DNA from: an uncultured Eubacteriales bacterium
Lineage (GTDB): Bacteria; Bacillota; Clostridia; Oscillospirales; Ruminococcaceae
Assembly: GCA_900319075.1 (NCBI GenBank)
Contig: ONMZ01000006.1
Location: 1-64,000, forward strand
DNA: 64,000 nucleotides
Direction of reading: 5' to 3'
Positions 17,294 to 25,944 of this stretch are shown piece after piece. A program made the position numbers and the translations under genes. The stretch's first letter is position 1. The number at the start of each line of letters is the position of its first letter. The notes under the pieces were generated by a model, which searched no databases, was not told where the DNA came from, and saw only the letters and a program-made list of their open reading frames with translations.

Positions 17294-18574
17294 TCAGTTC
17301 CTTTCAAGGGAGAGGGCAAAAAACGGCCTGGTATCCTCTGCGGCGATAACGGTGGTCACAAAGTAGCGTATATCGTCCATGGCGTGGTCGTTGTCTTTTA
17401 TGGGACAATCCTTGCCTGCGGTCTCGTCCCAGCGGTAGAGGTTGAACTCACGCAGGGTATCGGTGCATTTTTCGCTTATCATAAGCCTGCCCTGCAAAAT
17501 ACAATCCGACACCTTCCGTATGCCTGTGAGCACATCGTTTTTCGCTGCTGCTACGCTGTATTTGCCGTGACGGCGGATACACTGGATAAAGGACTGGGCG
17601 GAGGGGTCACAGACTATCACATCAACATTTCTATCGCCGATAAGCCGGCAAAGCCCTTGATAGTGCTCCTCATCAGTTTTTCGGTGAGCGCTTTTGCGTG
17701 AGTCGTAGTAATATTCATCAATCCGGTACCAGATGCCTGCCGACCTGCCCCAGAGACCGAAGCTTGATGGATTTACGGTGCCGTAGTCGCAGCTTACAGC
17801 GTATTTATCGCAAGGGGGTTCTCCCTTGAAGGTATGTACACGGGTATCGAACATGGGATAAACGATACCCTGGGGGGCCGTCCACTCCCCACGGACAAAG
17901 CGTTTATAAAAGGCTCCTGAATAAAGGCGCTTATAACGCTTGATGACCTGGGGGGACAAAGAGGGGTTATCTTTCAGCCCGAAATGGATATGGCAAAGGT
18001 TCTTTTCTTCGGCTTTATCTATCCATTCGGTCTTGAACCAATGGCAGGGGCCGTCGGGGTTACAGTTGAACCAGAGCTTTGAGTTGGTCACGGAGCACCT
18101 GGCTACCGCTTGTTCAACAAAGCTCCTTGGCATGAGCACCACCTCGTCAAGCAGCAGCCCGGCAAGGGTTATGCCTTGTATCAGGGCGGCGGAGCTTTCG
18201 TCCTTTCCGCCGAAGATATAAAAACGGTTGCGGTGGCCGTTATAGGTCAGCTCGAAAAAATTGGAGGACTTATGCTCTCGCACGCTCATTCCCATTTTTT
18301 TAACGTTTACAAGCAGCTCGTCAAGGAGATTTCGCCGCAGTGAGGAGATGGTTTTTCCGCACAGGGCAAAGCACCTTCCGTCAAAGCGGTACATTGCCCA
18401 GATCACAAAGGATATGGACATGGCGGTGGTTTTTCCGCTGCGGATGGCTCCGTCGCATATTACTCCGTCGTAGTTTCTGTATTTGGTATTGTGCCACCAA
18501 TGGAACAAAAACAGCTGTTTCGGTGAAAGCTTTGGCAGATCATTCAGACATCTCCTCAGGGTCATCGTCATCAC
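17294..18574 (-). CDS. terL: Phage terminase large subunit
   Basis: TerL is the motor and nuclease that packages DNA into the prohead. The 426-residue frame keeps a Walker A motif (CDGAIRSGKTT), a Walker B motif (LLLDEVV), an NCNPDGP coupling segment, and the nuclease acidic residues in VSCDYGT, VIVCDPS and the late DDIRYF. It belongs to the PBSX-type large terminases. It overlaps terS by about 35 bp. The start may be GTG 18574 or the ATGs at 18571 or 18565; spacing from AAGGA slightly favours the ATGs. All catalytic motifs look intact. Confidence 0.92.
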   Translation of the reverse strand: MMTMTLRRCLNDLPKLSPKQLFLFHWWHNTKYRNYDGVICDGAIRSGKTTAMSISFVIWAMYRFDGRCFALCGKTISSLRRNLLDELLVNVKKMGMSVREHKSSNFFELTYNGHRNRFYIFGGKDESSAALIQGITLAGLLLDEVVLMPRSFVEQAVARCSVTNSKLWFNCNPDGPCHWFKTEWIDKAEEKNLCHIHFGLKDNPSLSPQVIKRYKRLYSGAFYKRFVRGEWTAPQGIVYPMFDTRVHTFKGEPPCDKYAVSCDYGTVNPSSFGLWGRSAGIWYRIDEYYYDSRKSAHRKTDEEHYQGLCRLIGDRNVDVIVCDPSAQSFIQCIRRHGKYSVAAAKNDVLTGIRKVSDCILQGRLMISEKCTDTLREFNLYRWDETAGKDCPIKDNDHAMDDIRYFVTTVIAAEDTRPFFALSLERN

Positions 18575-19055
18575 CGTCCTTCAGCATATAGGATATATCC
18601 TCATCAGAGGTGCGGCAGACCGCAGAGAGAAAATCATCTCCTTTGCTGTCGCCGTAAAGCTTATCGTCAAGCTCTAAAAGCTTTTCAAGGGCTTTTTGGC
18701 GGTCAAAGAACTTTACCTCTACCCCGCCGCCTTTTACACGCTTTATCTCGCTTACATTAAAAAGGTCGGAATGGGCTATGGCGTAGGGGGTGGGCTGGTC
18801 GGAGAATACCAGGGCGACCGGGTCGTTCACGCTTCCAAAGGCAAGGCGGACAAGCCCGGCACGCACCTCGGAAAATGAACAGGAAAGGTTATTTTCGATA
18901 TTTTTCAGGGACTTTTGCACCCCGGGGGTGCTGACCATGCGCTCACCTTCGGTTTTGGCTTTGCTTGGGGGGATGCCCAGGCGCACCGCCGTTTCAAAGC
19001 TGTTTCGCAAACGGGCGTAGAGCTGGGCGATGATCTTTACGGTGGGTTTTTTCAT
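18540..19055 (-). CDS. terS: Phage terminase small subunit
   Basis: TerS recognises the DNA to be packaged and loads TerL. The 171-residue protein has an N-terminal helix-turn-helix-like region (residues about 10-50, with ARLRNSFETAVRLGIPPSKA), a central oligomerisation part and a very acidic C-terminus (KDGDDDDPEE). AAAGGAG precedes the start at 19055. It is the first gene of the minus-strand module, and about 430 bp of regulatory-looking DNA separates it from the glgP promoter on the other strand. Confidence 0.82.
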   Translation of the reverse strand: MKKPTVKIIAQLYARLRNSFETAVRLGIPPSKAKTEGERMVSTPGVQKSLKNIENNLSCSFSEVRAGLVRLAFGSVNDPVALVFSDQPTPYAIAHSDLFNVSEIKRVKGGGVEVKFFDRQKALEKLLELDDKLYGDSKGDDFLSAVCRTSDEDISYMLKDGDDDDPEEMSE

Positions 19056-19168
19056 AGTTGTTGGCTCCTTTTTTTATAAATGTTTGGGGTGTACTCAGGG
19101 ACTTTTTCACACAGCCTTGGGTGGAAGGTTTGAAAAGGTCCTTTCACTAATAGGGAAAAAAGGGGGTT

Positions 19169-19455
19169 TTGTTGCATTGAAACGTGCAACAATTACAGAA
19201 AATCGGTATAATTAGTTTATTTATCATTTTTTTGTACAAAGACAGGGCATTGATTTTGTGGGAAAAGACGGACAAGATGCGGTAAGTTGTTAATAATTCC
19301 CTCGAAAAAACAATAAAGCCCCCCTTATTTGGGGAGGCTCACAGGCAGGGTGGGACAGAATTTTGGTTATCCCCCGGTGAAAATGGGATAATTTCGGTAA
19401 TGTATAATTATTTGTTGCAACTATTTTCATAATAATTTACAGTTATTTGTTGCAA
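19169..19455. promoter_or_regulatory. TTGTTGCA motif array between terS and glgP
   Basis: TTGTTGCA occurs at 19169-19176 and, inverted, at 19185-19192, making a perfect 8-bp palindrome with an 8-bp gap. A longer form, TTATTTGTTGCAA, occurs as two direct copies at 19408-19420 and 19443-19455. The first pair lies about 115 bp upstream of terS, the second about 30 bp upstream of the glgP promoter. These look like binding sites for one regulator. Confidence 0.5.
19304..19339 (-). terminator. Minus-strand terminator-like hairpin
   Basis: AGCC-CCCC (19317-19324) pairs with GGGG-A-GGCT (19331-19339). Read on the minus strand the hairpin is followed by a T-rich run (complement of 19305-19316). It would stop transcripts entering the capsid module from the glgP side. 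Confidence 0.4.
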
Positions 19456-19481
19456 ACGTATAACATTTGATAACTGTGGGC

Positions 19482-19510
19482 TTGCAAAATATCTTGTTTT
19501 ATGGTATACT
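19482..19510 (+). promoter_or_regulatory. Sigma-A promoter of glgP
   Basis: TTGCAA (19482-19487), a 17-bp spacer and TATACT (19505-19510). The predicted leader is about 135 nt and contains two near copies of AAAAATTAYGYCCC. Confidence 0.7.
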
Positions 19511-19650
19511 GGATATTGCAGATGTGCCCAAGGGGGTACTATATGCTTTTAAAGAAGGCAAAAATTATGTCCCGATGTGCTTAAAACGGCGCAGACAGGG
19601 TAAAAATTACGCCCCTTTCCTTTTAAGGGACGGTATCAGGAGGAAAAACC

Positions 19651-22077
19651 ATGGCAAATACTACTGCGGCAAAGAATACTGCGGAAGAAAACGTAACCAA
19701 GACAGAGCTTAAAAAGCAGTTTGTGGAAATTCTCCACAACGATTTTCAGACCTCGCCCGATGAGGCTTCGGACAAGCAGGTATATGAGGCTCTTACAAAG
19801 ATGGTCGTAAGGATTCTTAAAGCAAAGAGAAGAAAGTTTACGGTCAACCACAACTCACAGGGGAAAAAGAAGGTTTACTACCTTTCTATGGAGTTCCTTA
19901 TGGGCCGTTCGCTGAAAACTTCAATATACAACCTTTGCATTGCCGACAAGGTAACAGCTATGCTCAAGGATTTCGGCATTTCTATCAACGGCATATACGA
20001 GCAGGAGCCGGACGCAGGTCTGGGCAACGGCGGTCTGGGAAGGCTTGCTGCCTGCTATCTTGATGCTCTGGCAGCTGACGGATACCACGCAACAGGTTAT
20101 TCGATCTGTTACGAGTACGGTATTTTCAAGCAAAAGCTGGAGGACGGCTGGCAGACAGAGCTGCCGGACAACTGGCTCCCGGGAGGCAGCGCTTGGCTGG
20201 TGCCTGTGCCTACACAGTCGGTGGAGGTACGCTTTGACGGAGAGCTTAACGAATACTGGGACGATCAGTATCACTGCGTAAAGTATGAAAACTACACATC
20301 GGTAATGGCTGTGCCTTACGATCTTTATGTTTCGGGCTACAAGAGCGATGCGGTATCAAAGCTGCGTTTGTGGAAGACTGAGCTTTCTACTTTCGATATG
20401 TCCATGTTCAACAAGGGCGATTACACCAAGGCCCTTGGAAGAAACATCATCTCACAGGCTATCACAAAGGTGCTCTATCCCAACGACAACCACGCAGAGG
20501 GCAAGTCTTTAAGACTTCGTCAGCAGTACTTCCTTTGCGCTGCGTCTATCGGAGATATCGTAAACCAGCATATGAACGTTTACGGAACACTTGATAACCT
20601 TTACGAGAAGGTGGCTATACACATCAACGACACCCACCCCACACTTGCTATACCAGAGCTTATGAGGACGCTGCTTGACGACTGCGGCTACACATGGGAG
20701 AAGGCTTGGCACATTGTGACAAACACCTTTGCTTACACCAACCACACGGTAATGCCGGAGGCTCTGGAAAAGTGGGACTGCAATTTGCTCAAGAGCGTTT
20801 GCCCGAGAATTTTCTCTATCATTATCGAGATAAACGACCGTTATTGCAGAGATCTTTGGGAAAGATACAGAGATGAGGCTAAGGTTTCCCATATGTCCAT
20901 AGTGGAAAACAACAAGGTCAAGATGGCTACACTTTGCGTTCACGCTTCTCACAGCGTTAACGGCGTGGCTAAGATCCACTCGGATATAATCAAGAAGGAA
21001 ACTTTCAAGGACGAGTATCTTGACACACCTACAAAGTTCAAGAACGTTACAAACGGTATTGCTTACAGACGCTGGCTTTATCAGTCCAACGAGGGGCTGA
21101 CCAAGCTTTTGCGTGAAAAGATCGGTGACGGATTCCTCAGAAACGCTGCGGAGCTTTCAAAGCTCTCGGTTTTTGCAAACGACAAGGCGGTACTTGAATC
21201 TCTGGGCAAGATAAAGCACGCAAACAAGGAAAGCTTTGCAAAGTATGTTAAGAACCAGTACAATGTTGTGCTCAACACAGATTCTATATTCGACGTTCAG
21301 GTAAAGAGGCTTCACGAGTACAAGCGTCAGCAGCTCAACGCTTTGAACATCATTGCACAGTACAATTACCTCAAGAACAATCCAAACGCAGATTTTGTGC
21401 CAAAGACATATATCTTTGCGGCTAAGGCTGCGCCGGGCTACTATATGGCAAAGCAGATAATCAAGCTTATCTGGAACATTTCACAGGAGCTTAAAAAGGA
21501 TAAGAAGCTGAACGAAAAGCTCTCGGTTATCTTCCTTGAGGATTACAACGTTTCACTTTCCGAGATCCTTATGCCGGCGGCAGATATTTCAGAGCAGATC
21601 TCTCTTGCAGGTACAGAGGCAAGCGGTACGGGCAACATGAAGCTTATGATAAACGGTGCTATCACCCTTGGTACTCTGGACGGTGCAAACGTTGAGATAC
21701 ACGAGCAGGTAGGCGACGACAACATCATTATCTTCGGTATGAACGTTGACGAGGTAAACGCTTGCAAGAACAGCTATAATCCTATGGATATTTACAACTC
21801 CAACGGCACTGTAAAGGCTGCCATCGACAGGCTCCAGGGAGGCATCAACGGCAACACATTTAACGAGATCGCCGAGAACCTCAAAACCAAGGACCCATAT
21901 ATGGCTCTGAAGGACTTTGACAGCTATCAGCAGGCACAGAAGTACGCTTCGGAGTGCTACACAGACAAGATGAAGTGGAACAAGATGAGCCTTGCAAACA
22001 TTGCAGGCGCAGGTATCTTCTCCGCAGACAGGGCTGTTGAGGAGTACGCTAAGGACATCTGGGGACTTACCAAGTAA
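19651..22077 (+). CDS. glgP: Glycogen/starch phosphorylase
   Basis: This 808-residue GT35 enzyme uses phosphate to release glucose-1-phosphate from the ends of alpha-1,4-glucans in the cytoplasm. The length is standard. Visible signatures are GLGNGGLGRLAACYLDAL near residue 125 and EASGTGNMKLMINGA, whose Lys binds pyridoxal phosphate. AGGAGG precedes the start at 19651. It has its own promoter and a downstream hairpin, so it is probably monocistronic. Together with the pullulanase further right it forms an alpha-glucan degradation set. Confidence 0.97.
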   Translation: MANTTAAKNTAEENVTKTELKKQFVEILHNDFQTSPDEASDKQVYEALTKMVVRILKAKRRKFTVNHNSQGKKKVYYLSMEFLMGRSLKTSIYNLCIADKVTAMLKDFGISINGIYEQEPDAGLGNGGLGRLAACYLDALAADGYHATGYSICYEYGIFKQKLEDGWQTELPDNWLPGGSAWLVPVPTQSVEVRFDGELNEYWDDQYHCVKYENYTSVMAVPYDLYVSGYKSDAVSKLRLWKTELSTFDMSMFNKGDYTKALGRNIISQAITKVLYPNDNHAEGKSLRLRQQYFLCAASIGDIVNQHMNVYGTLDNLYEKVAIHINDTHPTLAIPELMRTLLDDCGYTWEKAWHIVTNTFAYTNHTVMPEALEKWDCNLLKSVCPRIFSIIIEINDRYCRDLWERYRDEAKVSHMSIVENNKVKMATLCVHASHSVNGVAKIHSDIIKKETFKDEYLDTPTKFKNVTNGIAYRRWLYQSNEGLTKLLREKIGDGFLRNAAELSKLSVFANDKAVLESLGKIKHANKESFAKYVKNQYNVVLNTDSIFDVQVKRLHEYKRQQLNALNIIAQYNYLKNNPNADFVPKTYIFAAKAAPGYYMAKQIIKLIWNISQELKKDKKLNEKLSVIFLEDYNVSLSEILMPAADISEQISLAGTEASGTGNMKLMINGAITLGTLDGANVEIHEQVGDDNIIIFGMNVDEVNACKNSYNPMDIYNSNGTVKAAIDRLQGGINGNTFNEIAENLKTKDPYMALKDFDSYQQAQKYASECYTDKMKWNKMSLANIAGAGIFSADRAVEEYAKDIWGLTK

Positions 22078-22095
22078 AGAGTTGAAATAAGAGAT

Positions 22096-22133
22096 AAGAG
22101 GTAAGAGGTCAAAAAAGCCTCTTGCCTCTTTTG
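22096..22133 (+). terminator. Terminator after glgP
   Basis: A 13-bp stem (22096-22108 with 22118-22130), built from a doubled AAGAGG/CCTCTT motif, followed by a short T run. Confidence 0.7.
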
Positions 22134-22222
22134 TGCAAATAGGAGAAAGAGATCTATGGGGAAAGCCTGACAGGCGATCTCTTACTTCTTAAAACCAAGC
22201 TCTGACATCTAAAGGTGAATAA

Positions 22223-22960
22223 ATGGACAAAGAATTGTTTTACGCATCTTGTGAGAAGATCATAGGTAAAGACCGTTCTAAAAAGGGTATTGGCACCCTT
22301 GGGGAAAAGACGCTCCACGCTGTGATGAAAAACTATTTTGAGCCACAGTCGGAAAACCACGAGATAAAGGTCGGCAGGTACGTTGCGGACATTGTGGGGG
22401 AAAAGGGAGTTATCGAGATACAGACACGGCAGTTTTTCAGGCTTATGCCAAAGCTGGACAACTTTTTGGAATTTTGCGACGTTACGGTGGTTTATCCCAT
22501 GCCGGCGATCAAATACGTATCATGGCTGGATATGGACACCGGTGAGGTATCGCCAAAGCGAAGATCCCCCCGCAAATACCGCATATACGACGCTTTCAAG
22601 GAAATATACAACATAAGATACGCCCTTGACAACCCACGGTTCCACCTTGTGCTGTGTCTTTTGGAGATGGACGAGATAAGATACCTTAACGGCTGGTCAG
22701 GGGACAAAAAGCGTGGGTCAAGCCGCTGCGACAGGATCCCAAAGGACATCATCGAGGAGGTACGCTTTGACTGCGTGGAGGATTACCGCAGGTTCCTGCC
22801 AGATGGTCTTGGGGAGGAGTTCACCTCGGCACAATACGCAAAGGCTTGCTCTATCAGCAAAGAGCTTGCAGGCAGGGGGCTTAATATACTTAACTATCTG
22901 GGGCTTGTAAAGCGGGTGGATAAGGTTGGAAACAGCTATATTTACACAGTTGCCGATTGA
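22223..22960 (+). CDS. Predicted PD-(D/E)XK-like nuclease-fold protein
   Basis: I do not recognise a named family for this 245-residue protein. Residues about 25-68 show the arrangement of a PD-(D/E)XK nuclease core: Glu28 in LGEKTLH, Asp56 in VADIVG, then Glu65-x-Gln67 in VIEIQT, the E-x-Q variant seen in some members. A basic segment (PKRRSPRKYR) lies near 115, and the last 70 residues look like a winged-helix domain. The fold assignment is motif-based and unproven. AAAGGTG precedes the start. It stands alone between glgP and the degenerate peptidase gene. Confidence 0.6.
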   Translation: MDKELFYASCEKIIGKDRSKKGIGTLGEKTLHAVMKNYFEPQSENHEIKVGRYVADIVGEKGVIEIQTRQFFRLMPKLDNFLEFCDVTVVYPMPAIKYVSWLDMDTGEVSPKRRSPRKYRIYDAFKEIYNIRYALDNPRFHLVLCLLEMDEIRYLNGWSGDKKRGSSRCDRIPKDIIEEVRFDCVEDYRRFLPDGLGEEFTSAQYAKACSISKELAGRGLNILNYLGLVKRVDKVGNSYIYTVAD

Positions 22961-23058
22961 CAAAGCAGGGAAAAAATTATATAATGTATGTGAGTATTTT
23001 CAGGCGCTGTTTTTTCCAAAGGGACAGATCTCAGCCTGAAAGGATATTTGAGTTTGGT

Positions 23059-23087
23059 TTGCACTCAGGTATAGATATAGCTATACT
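23059..23087 (+). promoter_or_regulatory. Sigma-A promoter of the S11-like gene
   Basis: TTGCAC (23059-23064), a 17-bp spacer and TATACT (23082-23087), about 25 bp upstream of the predicted start of the leader. Confidence 0.65.
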
Positions 23088-23119
23088 TAACTGCACTTAG
23101 TATAAAAGGGATTGGTAAA

Positions 23120-24568
23120 ATGAAGCTTAAAAAGAAGTTTTACAGGGTGCTTGGCTTTGTGCTGGCTTTGGCGATGGTTTTGCCGGGGGCAGGTGCGTCG
23201 GCGCTGAATTTCAAGCCAATATCGTCCATAGACAAGGACGGCAAGCCGGTGGAGCTTACGATCCGCTCAAAGGCGTGCTGCGTTACGGATATGGACAGCG
23301 GCGACTTGATATACAGCTATAACGGGGGCAAGGAGCTGCCTGTGGGCACGCTCAACATGATAATGACAAGTCTTCTTATCGTTGAAAAATACAGCGACAC
23401 AGGGACTTTAAAAAATACCTTTGTAAGCGCCGGGTCGGAGGCTTACGACGAGCTTTACGACAAGGGGGCACCTACGGCGGATATTCAGCCCAACGAAAAG
23501 GTGAGCTACTACGATATTTTATGCGCTATGATCCTTCAGTCATCATGCGAGGCGGCAAACATTGCGGCTCTTGACATGGGGGGCGGAAAGCTTGCAGGGT
23601 TTACAAAGCTAATGAACGACAGGGCGCAGCAGATGGGGCTTAAACACACCAAGTTTTCAAGCGCTCACGGGTTATGGACAAGCGGCAACTACTCGACCTG
23701 TGAGGACATGGCGGTGCTTTGCAGGTACGTTATGGACAACTCAAGCATACTCAAAGAGATCTTCGCCATGAGCACATACACCATGTCAAAGACAGACAAG
23801 CACCCCGAGGGCACTACCCTTTACAACAACAATGTTCTTGTAAACAGCGCATCTTTGTATTACTATTCGTCGGTCAAGGGCTTAAAAACAGGCACTACCA
23901 CCGATGCAGGGGGATGCCTTGCAAGCTGCGCTTGCATAGAGGGCAAAAACTATCTTATCGTGTCATTGGGGGCACCTACGGAAATTCTGGAGCAGGACAA
24001 GGAAAAGGGCAAAGACGACCCGGATTCGGTTTTCGCTCAGGATTATATCTATTACAACCTTATAGACCACATAAACATATACAACTGGTGCAAGACTTAT
24101 CTTGTGGAGTCGGATTTTCTCAACCCCGACAGCGAGGTCAGAGACGTTAAGGTCCTTTACGGTGACAAGAATTATGCAAACTTAAAGGCAAAGACAGGTT
24201 TCAGCAGAGTCTGGCCCAGCTATATCAAGACCGAGGACGTTAAGCGTGAGATAACCGTGAAGGAGAACATTGTGGCACCTGTGGAGGTGGGTGATGTTCT
24301 GGGAGAGATGAAGCTAAGCTACAACGGAGAGACCATAGCTACGCTGGAGCTTGTTTCGACCACCAAGGTAACACGCTCGGAATCGGCTTCAAGGTGGGAG
24401 GTCGCAAAGAGCTATTTCAAATCAAAGGTATTTTATGTGACGCTAGTGCTTATCGGCTGTCTTATAGCGTTATACACGGTGGTACACGTTGTAAGGACAA
24501 ACAGAAAATATCTTAAAAAGAATGCGGAGGTGCACTCTGATGATAATAGACTTCACGAAAATGAATGA
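23120..24568 (+). CDS. Degenerate D-Ala-D-Ala carboxypeptidase homologue (S11)
   Basis: This 482-residue envelope protein has a signal peptide (residues 1-28), an S11/PBP5-type domain, a beta-rich C-terminal domain and a C-terminal membrane helix (about 438-460). Normal family members trim D-Ala from peptidoglycan stems using SxxK, SxN and KTG motifs. Here the SxxK position reads T-L-N-M in GTLNMIMTS and the SxN position reads S-S-C in QSSCEAAN; only KTG (GLKTGTT) remains. It therefore looks catalytically dead and may bind peptidoglycan or regulate another enzyme. The end overlaps the cupin gene by 29 bp. Confidence 0.85.
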   Translation: MKLKKKFYRVLGFVLALAMVLPGAGASALNFKPISSIDKDGKPVELTIRSKACCVTDMDSGDLIYSYNGGKELPVGTLNMIMTSLLIVEKYSDTGTLKNTFVSAGSEAYDELYDKGAPTADIQPNEKVSYYDILCAMILQSSCEAANIAALDMGGGKLAGFTKLMNDRAQQMGLKHTKFSSAHGLWTSGNYSTCEDMAVLCRYVMDNSSILKEIFAMSTYTMSKTDKHPEGTTLYNNNVLVNSASLYYYSSVKGLKTGTTTDAGGCLASCACIEGKNYLIVSLGAPTEILEQDKEKGKDDPDSVFAQDYIYYNLIDHINIYNWCKTYLVESDFLNPDSEVRDVKVLYGDKNYANLKAKTGFSRVWPSYIKTEDVKREITVKENIVAPVEVGDVLGEMKLSYNGETIATLELVSTTKVTRSESASRWEVAKSYFKSKVFYVTLVLIGCLIALYTVVHVVRTNRKYLKKNAEVHSDDNRLHENE

Positions 24569-24878
24569 ACAGCTTACTCAGGGCTTTAAGGGCGGAGAGA
24601 AATTCTACGCAAGAAAAGCATTTGAGGATCAAAACAACAAGATAATGCTGGGACGGCTGGTGCCGGGGGCATCTATCGGTCTGCACACCCACGAGGGGGA
24701 CAGCGAGGTCATTTTCTTTCTTCAGGGCAGGGGAAAGATACTTTATGACGGCGGATACGAAAAGGTGGAAGCCGGGCTTTGCCACTACTGCCCTATGGGA
24801 CATCAGCACAGTCTTATAAACGACGGGGACGGGGAGCTTATATTTTACGCTGTGGTTCCCAAGCACGGACAGATATAA
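24540..24878 (+). CDS. Cupin-domain protein
   Basis: This 112-residue single-domain cupin has the first motif in GLHTHEGDSEVIFFLQG (His, His, Glu) and the second in CPMGHQHSLIN, so a metal site is likely. The start at 24540 is chosen because GGAGGT lies at correct spacing, inside the end of the preceding peptidase-like gene; translation is coupled. Small cupins of this type act as sugar or metabolite sensors or isomerases. No substrate can be inferred. Confidence 0.85.
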   Translation: MIIDFTKMNEQLTQGFKGGEKFYARKAFEDQNNKIMLGRLVPGASIGLHTHEGDSEVIFFLQGRGKILYDGGYEKVEAGLCHYCPMGHQHSLINDGDGELIFYAVVPKHGQI

Positions 24879-24973
24879 AAGCACGGGGAGTTTTTAAAAA
24901 AGCTCCCCATTCAGTTTGTCAGAATATTTTGGGGATAATCTTGTCAACTAACAGATAAAGCGGAGGTATCATT

Positions 24974-25906
24974 ATGGCTAACATTTACACATCGGCAGAT
25001 CAGCTTATAGGCGGCACTCCCCTGCTGGAGCTTACTCATATCCAAAAGGAGCTTGGGTTAAAGGCAAGGATACTTGCAAAGCTGGAATATCTCAACCCGG
25101 CCGGCTCTGTAAAGGACAGGGTCGCCAAGGCTATGATCGATGATGCTGAAAGGCAGGGACGGCTTAACGCTCAGTCGGTCATTATCGAGCCCACAAGCGG
25201 CAACACGGGCATAGGTCTTGCATCTGTTGCGGCGGCTCGTGGCTACCGCATAATCATTGTTATGCCCGAGACGATGTCCGTTGAGAGGCGGCAGCTGATG
25301 AAGGCATACGGTGCGGAGCTTGTACTCACAGATGGCACAAAGGGCATGAAGGGCGCTATCGAGGAGGCTGAAAGGCTTGAAAGGGAAACTCCCGGCGGTA
25401 TCGTTATGGGACAGTTTGTAAACCCGTCAAACCCAAAGGCACATTTTGAGACCACAGGCCCTGAGATATACCGTGACACAGAGGGAAAGGTCGATATTTT
25501 CGTTGCAGGGGTCGGCACGGGAGGAACGCTGAGCGGTGTTGGAAGATACCTCAAGAGCAAAGATCCCAAGGTGCAGATCGTTGCGGTAGAGCCGGCAGAT
25601 TCACCGGTACTTTCAAAGGGCGAGGCCGGCTCGCACAAGATCCAGGGCATAGGGGCAGGTTTTGTTCCGGACGTTCTGGACACAAAGATTTACAGCGAGG
25701 TCATCGGGGTGGAAAACGACGACGCTTTCAAGTACGGCAGGCTGGTAGGAAAAAAAGAGGGCATATTGGTGGGCATTTCATCGGGTGCGGCTGTTTGCGC
25801 TGCGGTGGAGCTTGCAAAGAGGGAGGAAAACGCAGGCAAGACCATTGTTGCGCTTCTTCCCGACACAGGGGACAGATATCTTTCCACGGAGCTGTTTGCC
25901 GAATAG
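24974..25906 (+). CDS. cysK: Cysteine synthase (O-acetylserine sulfhydrylase)
   Basis: CysK makes cysteine from O-acetylserine and sulfide with pyridoxal phosphate. The 310-residue length is typical. The PLP lysine is in [21 protein letters not shown] binds the substrate and the phosphate-binding glycine loop is [18 protein letters not shown] precedes the start. The trmO gene follows 38 bp later in the same direction. No sulfur-specific regulatory element is visible upstream. Confidence 0.96.
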   Translation: MANIYTSADQLIGGTPLLELTHIQKELGLKARILAKLEYLNPAGSVKDRVAKAMIDDAERQGRLNAQSVIIEPTSGNTGIGLASVAAARGYRIIIVMPETMSVERRQLMKAYGAELVLTDGTKGMKGAIEEAERLERETPGGIVMGQFVNPSNPKAHFETTGPEIYRDTEGKVDIFVAGVGTGGTLSGVGRYLKSKDPKVQIVAVEPADSPVLSKGEAGSHKIQGIGAGFVPDVLDTKIYSEVIGVENDDAFKYGRLVGKKEGILVGISSGAAVCAAVELAKREENAGKTIVALLPDTGDRYLSTELFAE

Positions 25907-25944
25907 ATCAGCACAGACGTACACGTCTGCAAGGGAGGCAGAAA

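Noticed and set aside
12049..19055. Attachment-site direct repeats flanking the capsid module
   Set aside because: Comparing sequence just outside 12040 and just beyond 19060 by eye gave no shared direct repeat of useful length, and no tRNA gene is nearby.
19467..19712. Small coding frame in the glgP leader
   Set aside because: It overlaps the glgP start in another frame, begins inside the promoter and lacks a ribosome site.
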